From Bacteroidaceae bacterium (GTDB taxonomy: Bacteria; Bacteroidota; Bacteroidia; Bacteroidales; Bacteroidaceae): 64,000 bases of DNA. The stretch's first letter is position 1, and every line of letters begins with the position of its first letter. The notes beneath the pieces are model-generated. The model was given only the letters and a program-made list of their open reading frames with translations. It was not told where the DNA came from and made no database searches. Where the stretch lies: assembly GCA_017940185.1 (NCBI GenBank), contig JAGAZE010000002.1, positions 1 through 64,000 on the forward strand. Reading direction: 5' to 3'. The translations under genes and the position numbers were made by a program. Shown piece after piece: positions 1-7,586 of the stretch.

Positions 1-120
1 TACACTCGCTTACACTCGCTTACACTCGCTTACACTCGCTTACACTCGCTTACACTCGCTTACACTCGCTTACACTCGCTTACACTCGCTTACACTCGCT
101 TACACTCGCTTACACTCGCT
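1..120. repeat. 10-bp tandem repeat, 12 copies
   Basis: Twelve identical copies of TACACTCGCT run from the first base to 120, followed by one degenerate copy (TGCACTCGTT, 121-130). The window edge cuts the array, so its full copy number is unknown. The unit is not a multiple of three and no gene reads through it. Perfect identity between units points to recent slippage. Confidence 0.97.
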
Positions 121-282
121 TGCACTCGTTATTGTGCTGTGTGTCAATAAAATATGAGCGTTGGTGCAAACGTGCAGGCATTTTGCAAAAACTTTTCAGA
201 TGGCTGTGACGAGAAGTGTGCGTGTCAGTTCTAAGCATACTCGGCAATGCGTGTGCAGATGAGGCCATTTGCGCCTGGTGCT

Positions 283-410
283 GCAAGTATTGCCCAATTG
301 CATCGCAACTGTTGCCCGATTGGTCAGTGATTGGGCAATACTTGGTCGGTGATTGGGCAACAGTTGCAGTGTGATTAGGCAACAGTTGCAGTGTGATTGG
401 GCAACAGTTG
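283..410. repeat. 22-bp GGGCAA repeat array with inverted halves
   Basis: Direct units of the type GATTGGGCAACAGTTGCAGTGT begin at 329, 351, 373 and 395 (the last is partial), exactly 22 bp apart. To their left, about 283-326, lie two units in the opposite orientation (CAAGTATTGCCCAATTGC...). The array as a whole can therefore fold back on itself. Related arrays lie at 20333-20570 and 41770-41812. Open frames across it appear only because 22-bp repeats lack stops; I do not call a gene. Confidence 0.9.
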
Positions 411-493
411 GCTTTCGGCCTTCTCTGCTCACGCTCGGCAGAGTCGATGCAAGCGTCACTCTGCCCTCGCTCAATCGCAGCGTTGGCGTTGAC

Positions 494-727
494 GTTGGCC
501 TGCGGCCTTCGTTTTCTCGCCATGGCAGAATTGAAGCAAGCTTCATTCTGCTCATTTGGCTTATCGAAAACGTTGGCCTGTGGCCTTCGTTTTCTCGCCA
601 TGGCAGAATTGAAGCTTGCTTCATTCTGCTCATTTGGCTTATCGAAAACGTTGGCCTGTGGCCTTCGTTTTCTCGCCATGGCAGAATTGAAGCTTGCTTC
701 ATTCTGCTCATTTGGCTTATCGAAAAC
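494..727. repeat. 78-bp tandem repeat, 3 copies, hairpin-containing
   Basis: Three 78-bp units start at 494, 572 and 650, nearly identical, each beginning GTTGGCCTG(C/T)GGCCTTCG and ending GGCTTATCGAAAAC. Each holds a dyad around AAGC(AA)GCTT flanked by GCAGAATTG / CATTCTGC. A diverged 75-bp relative lies at 407-481 with a different stem (GGCAGAG...CTCTGCC). A single dispersed relative is at 15351-15407. Open frames through the block look like by-products of the repeats; no start, signal peptide or neighbour supports a gene. Confidence 0.92.
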
Positions 728-822
728 GTTGTCAAGATAGAGGGGAACGAAATAGTCTACCTTGTTGACGGTGAGTTGTTTCTGTTTGTCAGTACCAAAG
801 TTAATCAGAAAAGTAGAATGAT

Positions 823-862
823 AAAACAGGGGATGTGTCAATTCTGGCACATCCCCTGTTTT
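823..862 (-). terminator. Terminator of the TonB/DUF4876/M16 operon
   Basis: Arms AAAACAGGGGATGTG (823-837) and CACATCCCCTGTTTT (848-862) pair over 15 bp with a 10-nt loop, 11 bases past the M16 gene's stop on the minus strand. On that strand the right arm ends in TTTT, as in an intrinsic terminator. Confidence 0.85.
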
Positions 863-873
863 GGTCGATTGTT

Positions 874-3687
874 TCAGTCTGATATCATCGTTACTTCTAT
901 GCGGCGTTTCTGTCGCAGCATGTCTTGCGCTATGCGTTGCACGTCGGCAGCTGTGACGCTGTTGAGCACCTGTTCGAAGTCGGTCTCGTAGTCGATGCCG
1001 TGGCGCAGTTCGTTGTAGACGATGTGGTCCCAGTAGCCGTTGTCGTTGATGTTTTGTCCGTGAGCCTTCAGCAGATACTTGCGCACTTTGTCCATGGATG
1101 AAGCAAGCGGACCGTTTTGGGCAATCAGTTCTATCTGTTTATAGACGATGGGGATGAGTTCCTCGTACTTTGCCGGGTCGGTTCGGAAGCTTATCTTCAC
1201 CAAAGAGTTGGGTGTGGTGGTCTTGCTCATCTGGTAGCTGACACTGATTCCGTAGGTTCCGCCCTTCTCTTCGCGTACGCTGTCGGTGTAGGCTATCTGC
1301 AGACAGCGTACGAACATGTCGAGTTCAAGGTCGGTCTTAGGCAGGAAGGGCTCGGCGAAGGTGTAGTATATGCCTACTGTGGCGGCGGGGGTGTTGTTTT
1401 TCTGGTGGTAGACGTGTGTTTCGTCGGCCTGTCTTACCCGCGGATAGGTGTCGGCCCACGTCTCTTTCCTGCCTGCCGAGGGCAGCGAGGCAATGTATTG
1501 GCAGAGGAGCGGGCGCAGCTCGTCCATGTCGACGTTGCCCACGAGTATCATGTTGAAGCCGTTGGCATCGCTGAATCGTTCCTTATATATCTGCATGATG
1601 CGGTCGTAGCTCACGTGCTTGAGGCTCTCCTGCGTGCGCGGTGCTATGCGAGGGTGGTTGCCGTAGAGCAGGGTGCGTGTGGTGTCGTTGTATCCCACGG
1701 TGGGGTTGGCGTTGCGGTTGGTGAGGAACGAGCGCATGCGGTTCATTTCGCCGTCAAAGGCCTGTTCGTCACGTCGCGGCTGAGTGAAGTACAGATAAGT
1801 AAGCTGCAGCATCGTCTTGATGTCATCCGGCGATGCCGTTCCGCTGATGCCCTGTGTCTCGTCGCCCACGAAAGGCGTCACACTGACGCGCTTTGAGGCG
1901 AGTGTCTTCTGCAAAGTAAGCTGGTCGAGCTGTCCCACACCGCCCTTGACGATGGCTGAGGAGATGAGAGAGAAGTTTTGTGCATCGCTGTCGGGGTAGA
2001 GGCTGGTACCGCCCTCGCCGTAGAAGCGCATCATTATCTGGTCTTTGTTGAAGTCGGTAGGCTTCACGTAGACATTCACGCCATTGCTCAGCGTCAGTTG
2101 TGTCACCCCGTGCTTCCATTGCTTCTCTGCCACGATGGTGCCGGCGGTGGGCTCTTTGTCAATGAGGGTGGTGGCAGCGGTGGTCTCCTTATAGGGCTCA
2201 ATGTCGGTGCGTTGCTGTGCCTCTGCCACCCATGTGCGCAACTCCTGCTGTGAGGGCTGTTGGAAACCGGGCTTGCCAGGGTAGTAGCACACCAGCACTT
2301 GGTTTTGGTTACTGATGATGTGTTTCACGGCTTGGTTCACCTCGTCGAGCGTCACCTCGTTGTCAAACTGCCGTGTCAGCGCCAAGTCTTCCTCGGCAGT
2401 AAGCATCGGTTCTGATGTGAGGAAGTTGCGCAGTGCCACACCCACCAAGTGTTTGTTGCCGCGGTCGTTGCGTTCGGCAAAGCTGCGTTCGGCCCGCTTC
2501 ATGCGCTCAGCCTTGGCACGTTGCAGCTCGTTGGCGGTGAAGCCGTAGCGGCGTGCCTGCTCGCTCAGCGTGAGGATGGCATCGAAGGAGCCGCGTATAT
2601 TCTCCTGCCGGCAGCCGAAGGAGAGAGAGAAGGCGTCTTTGGTGCGGCTCACGAAGAAACTGCCGTTGCGCGCCGAGGCATTGAGCACGGGCGGCACGGG
2701 CAGGTGTTGCAACTCCTGCAGACGATAGCTCAGCATGCGGCTGATGAGGAATTCCACGTAGTCGTCGCGCTGGTATTTCACCAAATGCTTCTCGCCATCG
2801 GGTGTGGCATCGCGCTTCATGTAGAGGTTGGCCAGCATGATGGGTTGCTCGTCATCCTGTTCGGTAGCGATGATGAGTTGGTCGTTGTCGTTCACGGGAT
2901 AGTATTCGCGTTTGGCAGCGTCTTTCTTCGGTGCGGGAATCTTTCCGAAGAGCTTCTTTATCTGAGCTTCTATGCGATTGACGTCGATGTCGCCCACCAC
3001 GATGATGGCTTGCAAGTCGGGGCGGTACCACTTGTGGTAGTAGTCGCGCAGGGCGTCGTAGGTGAAGTTGTCGACCACGTCCATCGAGCCGATGGGCAGG
3101 CAGTCTTCGTATTTCGTGCCTTTGTAGATGACGGGCATGACCTTCTCCATCATGCGCTGCACGGCGCGGTCGGCGCGGCGGGTGCGCCACTCTTCGTGGA
3201 TGACGCCGCGTTCCTTGTCTATCTCATCATCCTCGAGCAGCAGGTAGTGGCTCCAGTCGTGCAGTATGAGCAAGCACGAGTCGATGATGCCTTGCCGTTT
3301 CACAGGCACGGCGGAGATGTTGTACACCGTCTGATCAACGCTGGTGTAGGCGTTGAGGTTGGCCCCGAACTTCACGCCGATGGTCTCGCACCACGGCACG
3401 ATGTTCATGCCTTTGCCCTTGGTGTTGAAGTGCTTGGTGCCGTTGAAGGCCATGTGCTCGAGGAAGTGGGCCAGACCACGCTGGCGCGGCTCCTCCAGGA
3501 TGCTGCCCACGCGCTGGGCGATGTAGAACTCTGCCAAGCCAGGCTCCTTGCCGTTGTGGCGGATGTAGTAGGTCAGGCCGTTCTTCAGCTTGCCCGTACG
3601 GTAACTCTTGTCGTTGCTCACACTCTGCGCCTGTGCCGACAGCACAATGGCGAGCAGTGCGAGCAGGGAGAGGATTTTCTTTTTCAT
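874..3687 (-). CDS. Secreted M16 family zinc metallopeptidase (pitrilysin/insulinase-like)
   Basis: 937 aa. A signal peptide ending near SAQAQ (residue 21) sends it to the envelope. The inverted zinc motif HFLEH is at 74-78 and the downstream ERGVIHEE segment (159-166) should supply the third ligand, so the N-terminal half is catalytically intact. The second half is a further M16-like half (MILVGNVDMDELRPLL near 720) without HxxEH, the usual two-half, roughly 100-kDa clam-shell layout. Such enzymes cut short unfolded peptides. It is the last gene of the minus-strand operon headed by the TonB receptor at 10553, 49 bp after the DUF6850-like gene. By inference it degrades a peptide taken up by that system, although Bacteroidales M16 proteases are also common on their own. 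Confidence 0.93.
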   Translation of the reverse strand: MKKKILSLLALLAIVLSAQAQSVSNDKSYRTGKLKNGLTYYIRHNGKEPGLAEFYIAQRVGSILEEPRQRGLAHFLEHMAFNGTKHFNTKGKGMNIVPWCETIGVKFGANLNAYTSVDQTVYNISAVPVKRQGIIDSCLLILHDWSHYLLLEDDEIDKERGVIHEEWRTRRADRAVQRMMEKVMPVIYKGTKYEDCLPIGSMDVVDNFTYDALRDYYHKWYRPDLQAIIVVGDIDVNRIEAQIKKLFGKIPAPKKDAAKREYYPVNDNDQLIIATEQDDEQPIMLANLYMKRDATPDGEKHLVKYQRDDYVEFLISRMLSYRLQELQHLPVPPVLNASARNGSFFVSRTKDAFSLSFGCRQENIRGSFDAILTLSEQARRYGFTANELQRAKAERMKRAERSFAERNDRGNKHLVGVALRNFLTSEPMLTAEEDLALTRQFDNEVTLDEVNQAVKHIISNQNQVLVCYYPGKPGFQQPSQQELRTWVAEAQQRTDIEPYKETTAATTLIDKEPTAGTIVAEKQWKHGVTQLTLSNGVNVYVKPTDFNKDQIMMRFYGEGGTSLYPDSDAQNFSLISSAIVKGGVGQLDQLTLQKTLASKRVSVTPFVGDETQGISGTASPDDIKTMLQLTYLYFTQPRRDEQAFDGEMNRMRSFLTNRNANPTVGYNDTTRTLLYGNHPRIAPRTQESLKHVSYDRIMQIYKERFSDANGFNMILVGNVDMDELRPLLCQYIASLPSAGRKETWADTYPRVRQADETHVYHQKNNTPAATVGIYYTFAEPFLPKTDLELDMFVRCLQIAYTDSVREEKGGTYGISVSYQMSKTTTPNSLVKISFRTDPAKYEELIPIVYKQIELIAQNGPLASSMDKVRKYLLKAHGQNINDNGYWDHIVYNELRHGIDYETDFEQVLNSVTAADVQRIAQDMLRQKRRIEVTMISD

Positions 3688-3736
3688 TGGTTGTGCTTTG
3701 GTATTATGTGCTTTGAAATGCTTTTGTAGTAGCTGT

Positions 3737-5380
3737 TCACCACTGGCATCCTATTGTGAGCCACAGTGTGCGTCGCTGGCGTGCGTCGAGGTAGTCGTCA
3801 TCGTGAGTGTTGGCTTTGCGCAGTTGCCAGCCGCCTTCGGCATAGGCCTTCATGGCTGTGTGTGGCAGCAGGAAGGCATAGCGTAGCGAAAGTCGCAGCG
3901 AATACTGTGGAGCAGTGTGGTAGAGGTACTCCCGCATGAGGTAAGTCTCCATCTGCGGGGGCGGTGCCTGTCGGTCACTCGGCGTGGCAAAGGTGCCGTC
4001 TGTGAATGGTTTGCCGCTGCCTTTGGAGTAGGAGAAGGCCAGGGCTGGGGTGAGCACGCCGCCCTTCAGCGTTGCGTTGTAGGCGGCTTCGGCCAACCAT
4101 TCGTGCTGCCGTAGGTGCTGCCGGCGGAAGTAGGGGTAGACGTATGCGGTCTGCTTGCGTTCCCACCGGTGCATGCCTATGGTGATGTCGAGCAGGGGAA
4201 GGTATGGATTGCTGCCGTATGTGCCGCGGTAGGCTACGGTAATGTCGGTCCACACCTTGTTGGACAGTTTCAGTGGCGTGTAGTAGTTGTAGCGGCTTGC
4301 GCCAGTGGTCTTGTCCACATCGGCGCGGTATGAGTTTCCGTAGTCTGTCAGGTTGTCGATGGCGAGTTGCGCCGTGAGCTGGTGTGTGGCCCCCGTGGCT
4401 TGCCATGTGAGCCGTCCCTGATAGCCGTATTCGTGCCCCTTGTGCTGATTGTACGACAGCGTGTACGACGACTTTTTGCCGTAGTAGCCCTTCTGATAGG
4501 CAAAGTCGAATGCGTTGTACAGCGTGAGTGCGGGTGAGAATAGTATTTCCGCCTGTAATCCTCCGCCCGTGTGCTCGCTCAGGAAGGGCATGTCGCGGTT
4601 CTGGTCGGTGTATCCGTTCTCGCCGAACTGCTCTATCTTACCTATGAAGGCGCCGTAGTTGATGAGCGACTTGTACACTTTGTCGCTGTTGCCGTAGGTG
4701 GCAAAGCGTATGTTCTCAGTATTGCGTCGGTATGCGAAGTGCGCACCCGCATGCAGGAAGCTTCCCACGGGGACGAGGATGCCAGCCGTGGCGGTGAGGT
4801 CGAGCACGTTGTTCTTATGGCGCAGGTCCTTATACTTAGCGTAGTTGGCTGCGGCGAAGTCCACCTTGGCACCGATGGCGATGCCGTGGGCCAGTGTTGC
4901 GCTGAGGGCACCGGTGAGTTGGTAGAGGTCGGTGTGCTTGCGCCCGGTGTTGGTGAGCGAGTCTTCCACGATGTCGAAGGGCATGTGCTGCGGAGCGAAG
5001 AAGTAGGACCCTGCGGCATGGCGTGCTGCCACATTGTCGTAGGCCATGCGACCGTAGAGGTTGATGCGTGGCGACAGCCGATAGAAGGCCTCCACGTCTG
5101 CACGCAGTGTTAATGCTTTCGGTGCTTCGTAGTAGTCGGCGAACCCTCCATCCTGATTCACGAGCGAGAGACGTGCGCTGGTGATGTGTGCAGACTTCCA
5201 TTGCGACAGTCCTGCGGCATTGGGCGCAGTAAACCAGGCGTTGCTGCTCTTTACTACGCTGAAGTCGCACTGCAGCATGCTGTCGGCGCGGGTGGCAGGA
5301 GGTATGGTCTGCGCACGACTGCTGTGCGAAACCATCAAGGCTCCGCACAGCAGCAAGGCGTATCGTAGTGTGTTGTTCAA
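3737..5380 (-). CDS. DUF6850-like outer-membrane beta-barrel protein
   Basis: 547 aa with a signal peptide (cleavage near SSRAQ, 24). Many short amphipathic strands rich in Tyr, Gly and aromatic residues, ending in the aromatic-terminated strand TLWLTIGCQW, indicate an outer-membrane barrel. From memory it resembles the DUF6850 barrels found next to DUF4876 proteins; this needs a profile search. No ATG is usable: the frame and signal peptide fit a TTG start at 5380, 15 bp after the DUF4876-like gene. Its substrate is unknown. Position between the DUF4876-like gene and the M16 protease suggests it is part of the same surface assembly. Confidence 0.75.
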   Translation of the reverse strand: MNNTLRYALLLCGALMVSHSSRAQTIPPATRADSMLQCDFSVVKSSNAWFTAPNAAGLSQWKSAHITSARLSLVNQDGGFADYYEAPKALTLRADVEAFYRLSPRINLYGRMAYDNVAARHAAGSYFFAPQHMPFDIVEDSLTNTGRKHTDLYQLTGALSATLAHGIAIGAKVDFAAANYAKYKDLRHKNNVLDLTATAGILVPVGSFLHAGAHFAYRRNTENIRFATYGNSDKVYKSLINYGAFIGKIEQFGENGYTDQNRDMPFLSEHTGGGLQAEILFSPALTLYNAFDFAYQKGYYGKKSSYTLSYNQHKGHEYGYQGRLTWQATGATHQLTAQLAIDNLTDYGNSYRADVDKTTGASRYNYYTPLKLSNKVWTDITVAYRGTYGSNPYLPLLDITIGMHRWERKQTAYVYPYFRRQHLRQHEWLAEAAYNATLKGGVLTPALAFSYSKGSGKPFTDGTFATPSDRQAPPPQMETYLMREYLYHTAPQYSLRLSLRYAFLLPHTAMKAYAEGGWQLRKANTHDDDYLDARQRRTLWLTIGCQW

Positions 5381-5395
5381 AATGGTATGGTGTCG

Positions 5396-6559
5396 TTATT
5401 CACCTCTCAGCGAGCACTTCTGGCGCTCGTGGAAGTCGGCGGTGGAGTTGTTGGTATCCTGGAAGATGATGTGTGCTCCGTTCTTCATGGATGCTTCGGC
5501 ATCGATACCGCTTGGGTCGGTGGAGCTGTCCACGCCCAGAGCATACTGATAGACCAGTTTTCCTTCATTCTCGGGCAGTGCTTCGGTGGCAGCTTTGTCC
5601 ACATTGCGGTAGAGCACGTGTCCGAGCTGGTTGGTGAGTGCTGCATAGCCGGCGTCGATGTCGGCTGTGAGACGTTTCTTGCTGGCATCGATTTTGGCTG
5701 CGTTGTAAGCCTCGACACCGTCCAGTATCCATTCGTTCGGCACCTTTGCGCTGCGCCATACGGGTGTGGTGGCACGGCCAGGAGCATACCAATAGTTGTC
5801 GCTGTTCTCAAAGTATTCCTTGATGTCGACATCTTTGGCCTGGAAGAGCATCGTGGCAGGTGAGAGGCTGCTGTAGGTCCATGCGTTGGCCTGACCGTAT
5901 TTGATGGTCTTCAGGTAGTGTGAAGTGGGGATTACATCGGCAGGAGCGGGATAGTAGGTGGTGTTGTTGTAGGAACGGGCCGAGGCAACGGTCACATCTT
6001 CGGTAACGTAGTCGGGGTCGTACATGCAGTAGTAGTCCTTGTTGGCGTAGTTCACCGAGTTGGTCACAGTCTGTGTGTTGTCGATGGCACCGTGAACGTT
6101 GACCACGATTTGCGAATAAGGCTCTATTACCAGCGCGCCCTGGAAGTACCAGATGCCGTTTACAGCGGGAATGTATCCTTGGCCGTCGTAGACCAGCTTG
6201 TCGCCGTCGTAGAGGTCGCTCATGGTGCCTGCCTCAGCGTTGAACTGCGGTGCGGCACCTATGCAGAGGTTGTTGATCACGGCGCGTTGGCTGCAGTTGT
6301 TGTAGAGCACAATGCACTTGTCCATGTGGAAGTTTTTCGAACCGTCGTCGAGCATCACGCCGCCGTAGTACAGCTCCTTGATGATGACTTGGTCGACATT
6401 CTGGTCTTTCAGTTCCTCGAATGTGACGTTTTTCACGGTTGTTGTCTGAAATTCCTGTGTAGTGCCGTCGTTGAGGGTGACGGTCATTTTCCAGCTTTGG
6501 GCGAACAGGTTGGTTGTCATCGCAAAGACAGCGATGGCTGAGAGTAGTATTTTTTTCAT
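5396..6559 (-). CDS. DUF4876-like secreted protein
   Basis: 387 aa with a signal peptide (MKKILLSAIAVF..., cleavage near NLFAQS, 21). After a short linker the core starts at VDQVIIKELYYGGVMLDDG (about 55) and contains a segment on ORDERED surface features such as CIVLYNNCSQ and YDGQGYIPAVNGIWYF. I recognise this as the DUF4876 type, a Bacteroidetes family without established function that usually sits beside a TonB-dependent receptor. The core recalls lamin-tail-like beta sandwiches (a 'keeps shape, describes event' fold), but that is only an impression. In other genomes DUF4876 proteins often carry an N-terminal carboxypeptidase-regulatory-like domain; here the separate lipoprotein at 7140-7517 could be that part. 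Spacing to neighbours is 15 bp (DUF6850-like) and 34 bp (upstream). Confidence 0.78.
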   Translation of the reverse strand: MKKILLSAIAVFAMTTNLFAQSWKMTVTLNDGTTQEFQTTTVKNVTFEELKDQNVDQVIIKELYYGGVMLDDGSKNFHMDKCIVLYNNCSQRAVINNLCIGAAPQFNAEAGTMSDLYDGDKLVYDGQGYIPAVNGIWYFQGALVIEPYSQIVVNVHGAIDNTQTVTNSVNYANKDYYCMYDPDYVTEDVTVASARSYNNTTYYPAPADVIPTSHYLKTIKYGQANAWTYSSLSPATMLFQAKDVDIKEYFENSDNYWYAPGRATTPVWRSAKVPNEWILDGVEAYNAAKIDASKKRLTADIDAGYAALTNQLGHVLYRNVDKAATEALPENEGKLVYQYALGVDSSTDPSGIDAEASMKNGAHIIFQDTNNSTADFHERQKCSLRGE

Positions 6560-6593
6560 ATCTGTTATCTTTTGAATGGTTTATCGGTGTTTG

Positions 6594-7103
6594 TCAGTTT
6601 TTGATTTTGAAACTCTTGGTGGGGGTGCGCAGTATGTAGACCCCGTTGCTGAGGTTGCGCAGGTCTACGATGGCTTTGCCGTCGGTGCCTGCCTGTACTC
6701 TGGTGATGATCTGTCCGTCGATGGAATACACTGTGACGGGCGTGCCTGCGGTGAGTCCGGAGAGAGCCACTTCTCCGGCGTTGATGCTGGGACGCACCTC
6801 ATCGCCGTTGTCGGTGGCGGGCTTGTTGATGCCCGTGGCAACTGTGCTCTTCTCGAAGTGGTAGTTGGTCACGTTGTTGAGGTCGAATGAAACCTCCGTG
6901 CCGCCGGCAGTGACGACGAGCGTTGCTGCATCAAATGTCAGCAGGGGAGTGTCTGCCAGAGCAAAACGGCTCTCGCTGGCATCGCTCAACGTCACGACGA
7001 GATAGTGGGTCTCGTCGCCCGACTGGCATGTCTTGCCATGCGACAGCGAGGGCAGCAGCAGTCCTGTCAGGAAGGCTGCAAGAAATAATGAGACTTGTTT
7101 CAT
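6594..7103 (-). CDS. Small secreted protein with T9SS-type-A-like C-terminal domain
   Basis: 169 aa. A signal peptide (MKQVSLFLAAFLTGLLLPSLSHG) is followed by a beta-rich stretch with LVVTLSDASESRFALADTPLL, the same scheme as the short protein at 39161-39532. The last 70 residues have the form ALSGLTAGTPVTVYSIDGQ...NLSNGVYILRT...FKIKN. This matches the general shape of the type IX secretion sorting domain (VYSxDGxx...L..GvYil...). The protein is little more than that tail, so it may be a small surface component or scaffold. It lies between the lipoprotein and the DUF4876-like gene with short gaps, clearly in the operon. Function unknown. Confidence 0.75.
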   Translation of the reverse strand: MKQVSLFLAAFLTGLLLPSLSHGKTCQSGDETHYLVVTLSDASESRFALADTPLLTFDAATLVVTAGGTEVSFDLNNVTNYHFEKSTVATGINKPATDNGDEVRPSINAGEVALSGLTAGTPVTVYSIDGQIITRVQAGTDGKAIVDLRNLSNGVYILRTPTKSFKIKN

Positions 7104-7139
7104 GTAAAGTTTTGATTAAATTGTTGTATGTTAGGATTG

Positions 7140-7517
7140 TTATCTTACGATGCGTCGGCGCGAAACGCTCAGCTCAATGTTGATGTTGTTGGCACTGTCG
7201 GGGCTTATCACCACTTGTCCGCGAGTGCCGTTGCAGATGTATCGGTAGTCGTCGATATCAATGGTGTTGGCCGATGTCACGCTGTACACGCCTGCAGGCA
7301 CGTTGAAGCGTGCTATGCCGACAGCGTCGGTGGAGTCGACGAAGACCGATGCTGAGGCATTCATCATCTCCACGCGGGCACCCGTGTACGGACCGATGGG
7401 GTATGTCTCCGGATAGATGAGGCGCACCGTGACCTGCTCCGTGCGGTAGGTCTCCTCGTAGTCGCAACTGCACAGCAGGGCAACCAGGGCACATATATAT
7501 ATAGGGTGTAGCTTCAT
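7140..7517 (-). CDS. Small lipoprotein with carboxypeptidase-regulatory-like fold
   Basis: 125 aa. The lipobox LLCSC (Cys17-18 region) after a hydrophobic stretch marks a lipoprotein. The mature part, VTVRLIYPETYPIGPYTGARVEMMNA...DSTDAVGIARFNVPAGVYSVTS, reads like a one-domain transthyretin-like sandwich: a 'value plus modifier, then GVA(R)F.VPAGxY' pattern. It follows the TonB receptor by 69 bp. Domains of this kind are fused to the N-terminus of many DUF4876 proteins, so I infer a split version. It could act as a surface ligand-binding accessory to the receptor; no direct evidence. Confidence 0.72.
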   Translation of the reverse strand: MKLHPIYICALVALLCSCDYEETYRTEQVTVRLIYPETYPIGPYTGARVEMMNASASVFVDSTDAVGIARFNVPAGVYSVTSANTIDIDDYRYICNGTRGQVVISPDSANNINIELSVSRRRIVR

Positions 7518-7586
7518 GATGTTGTCAGGCGTTATTCTTGGTCAGGATTATTATCTTCTTTCTTTTTCGATTCTCTGTTATCCGTT

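Noticed and set aside
283..410. 22-bp repeats as a CRISPR array
   Set aside because: Units are adjacent without spacers, too short, and no cas genes are in the window.
110..991. Long open frames with repeated blocks (NVFDKPNEQNEASFNSAMARKRRP type) on both strands
   Set aside because: They arise from the 78-bp repeat, whose length is a multiple of three, so open frames pass through on several frames. No signal peptide, start context or neighbour supports a protein.
2449..3729. 426-residue plus-strand frame opposite the M16 gene
   Set aside because: Antisense shadow of a clear M16 protein with an intact HFLEH motif.
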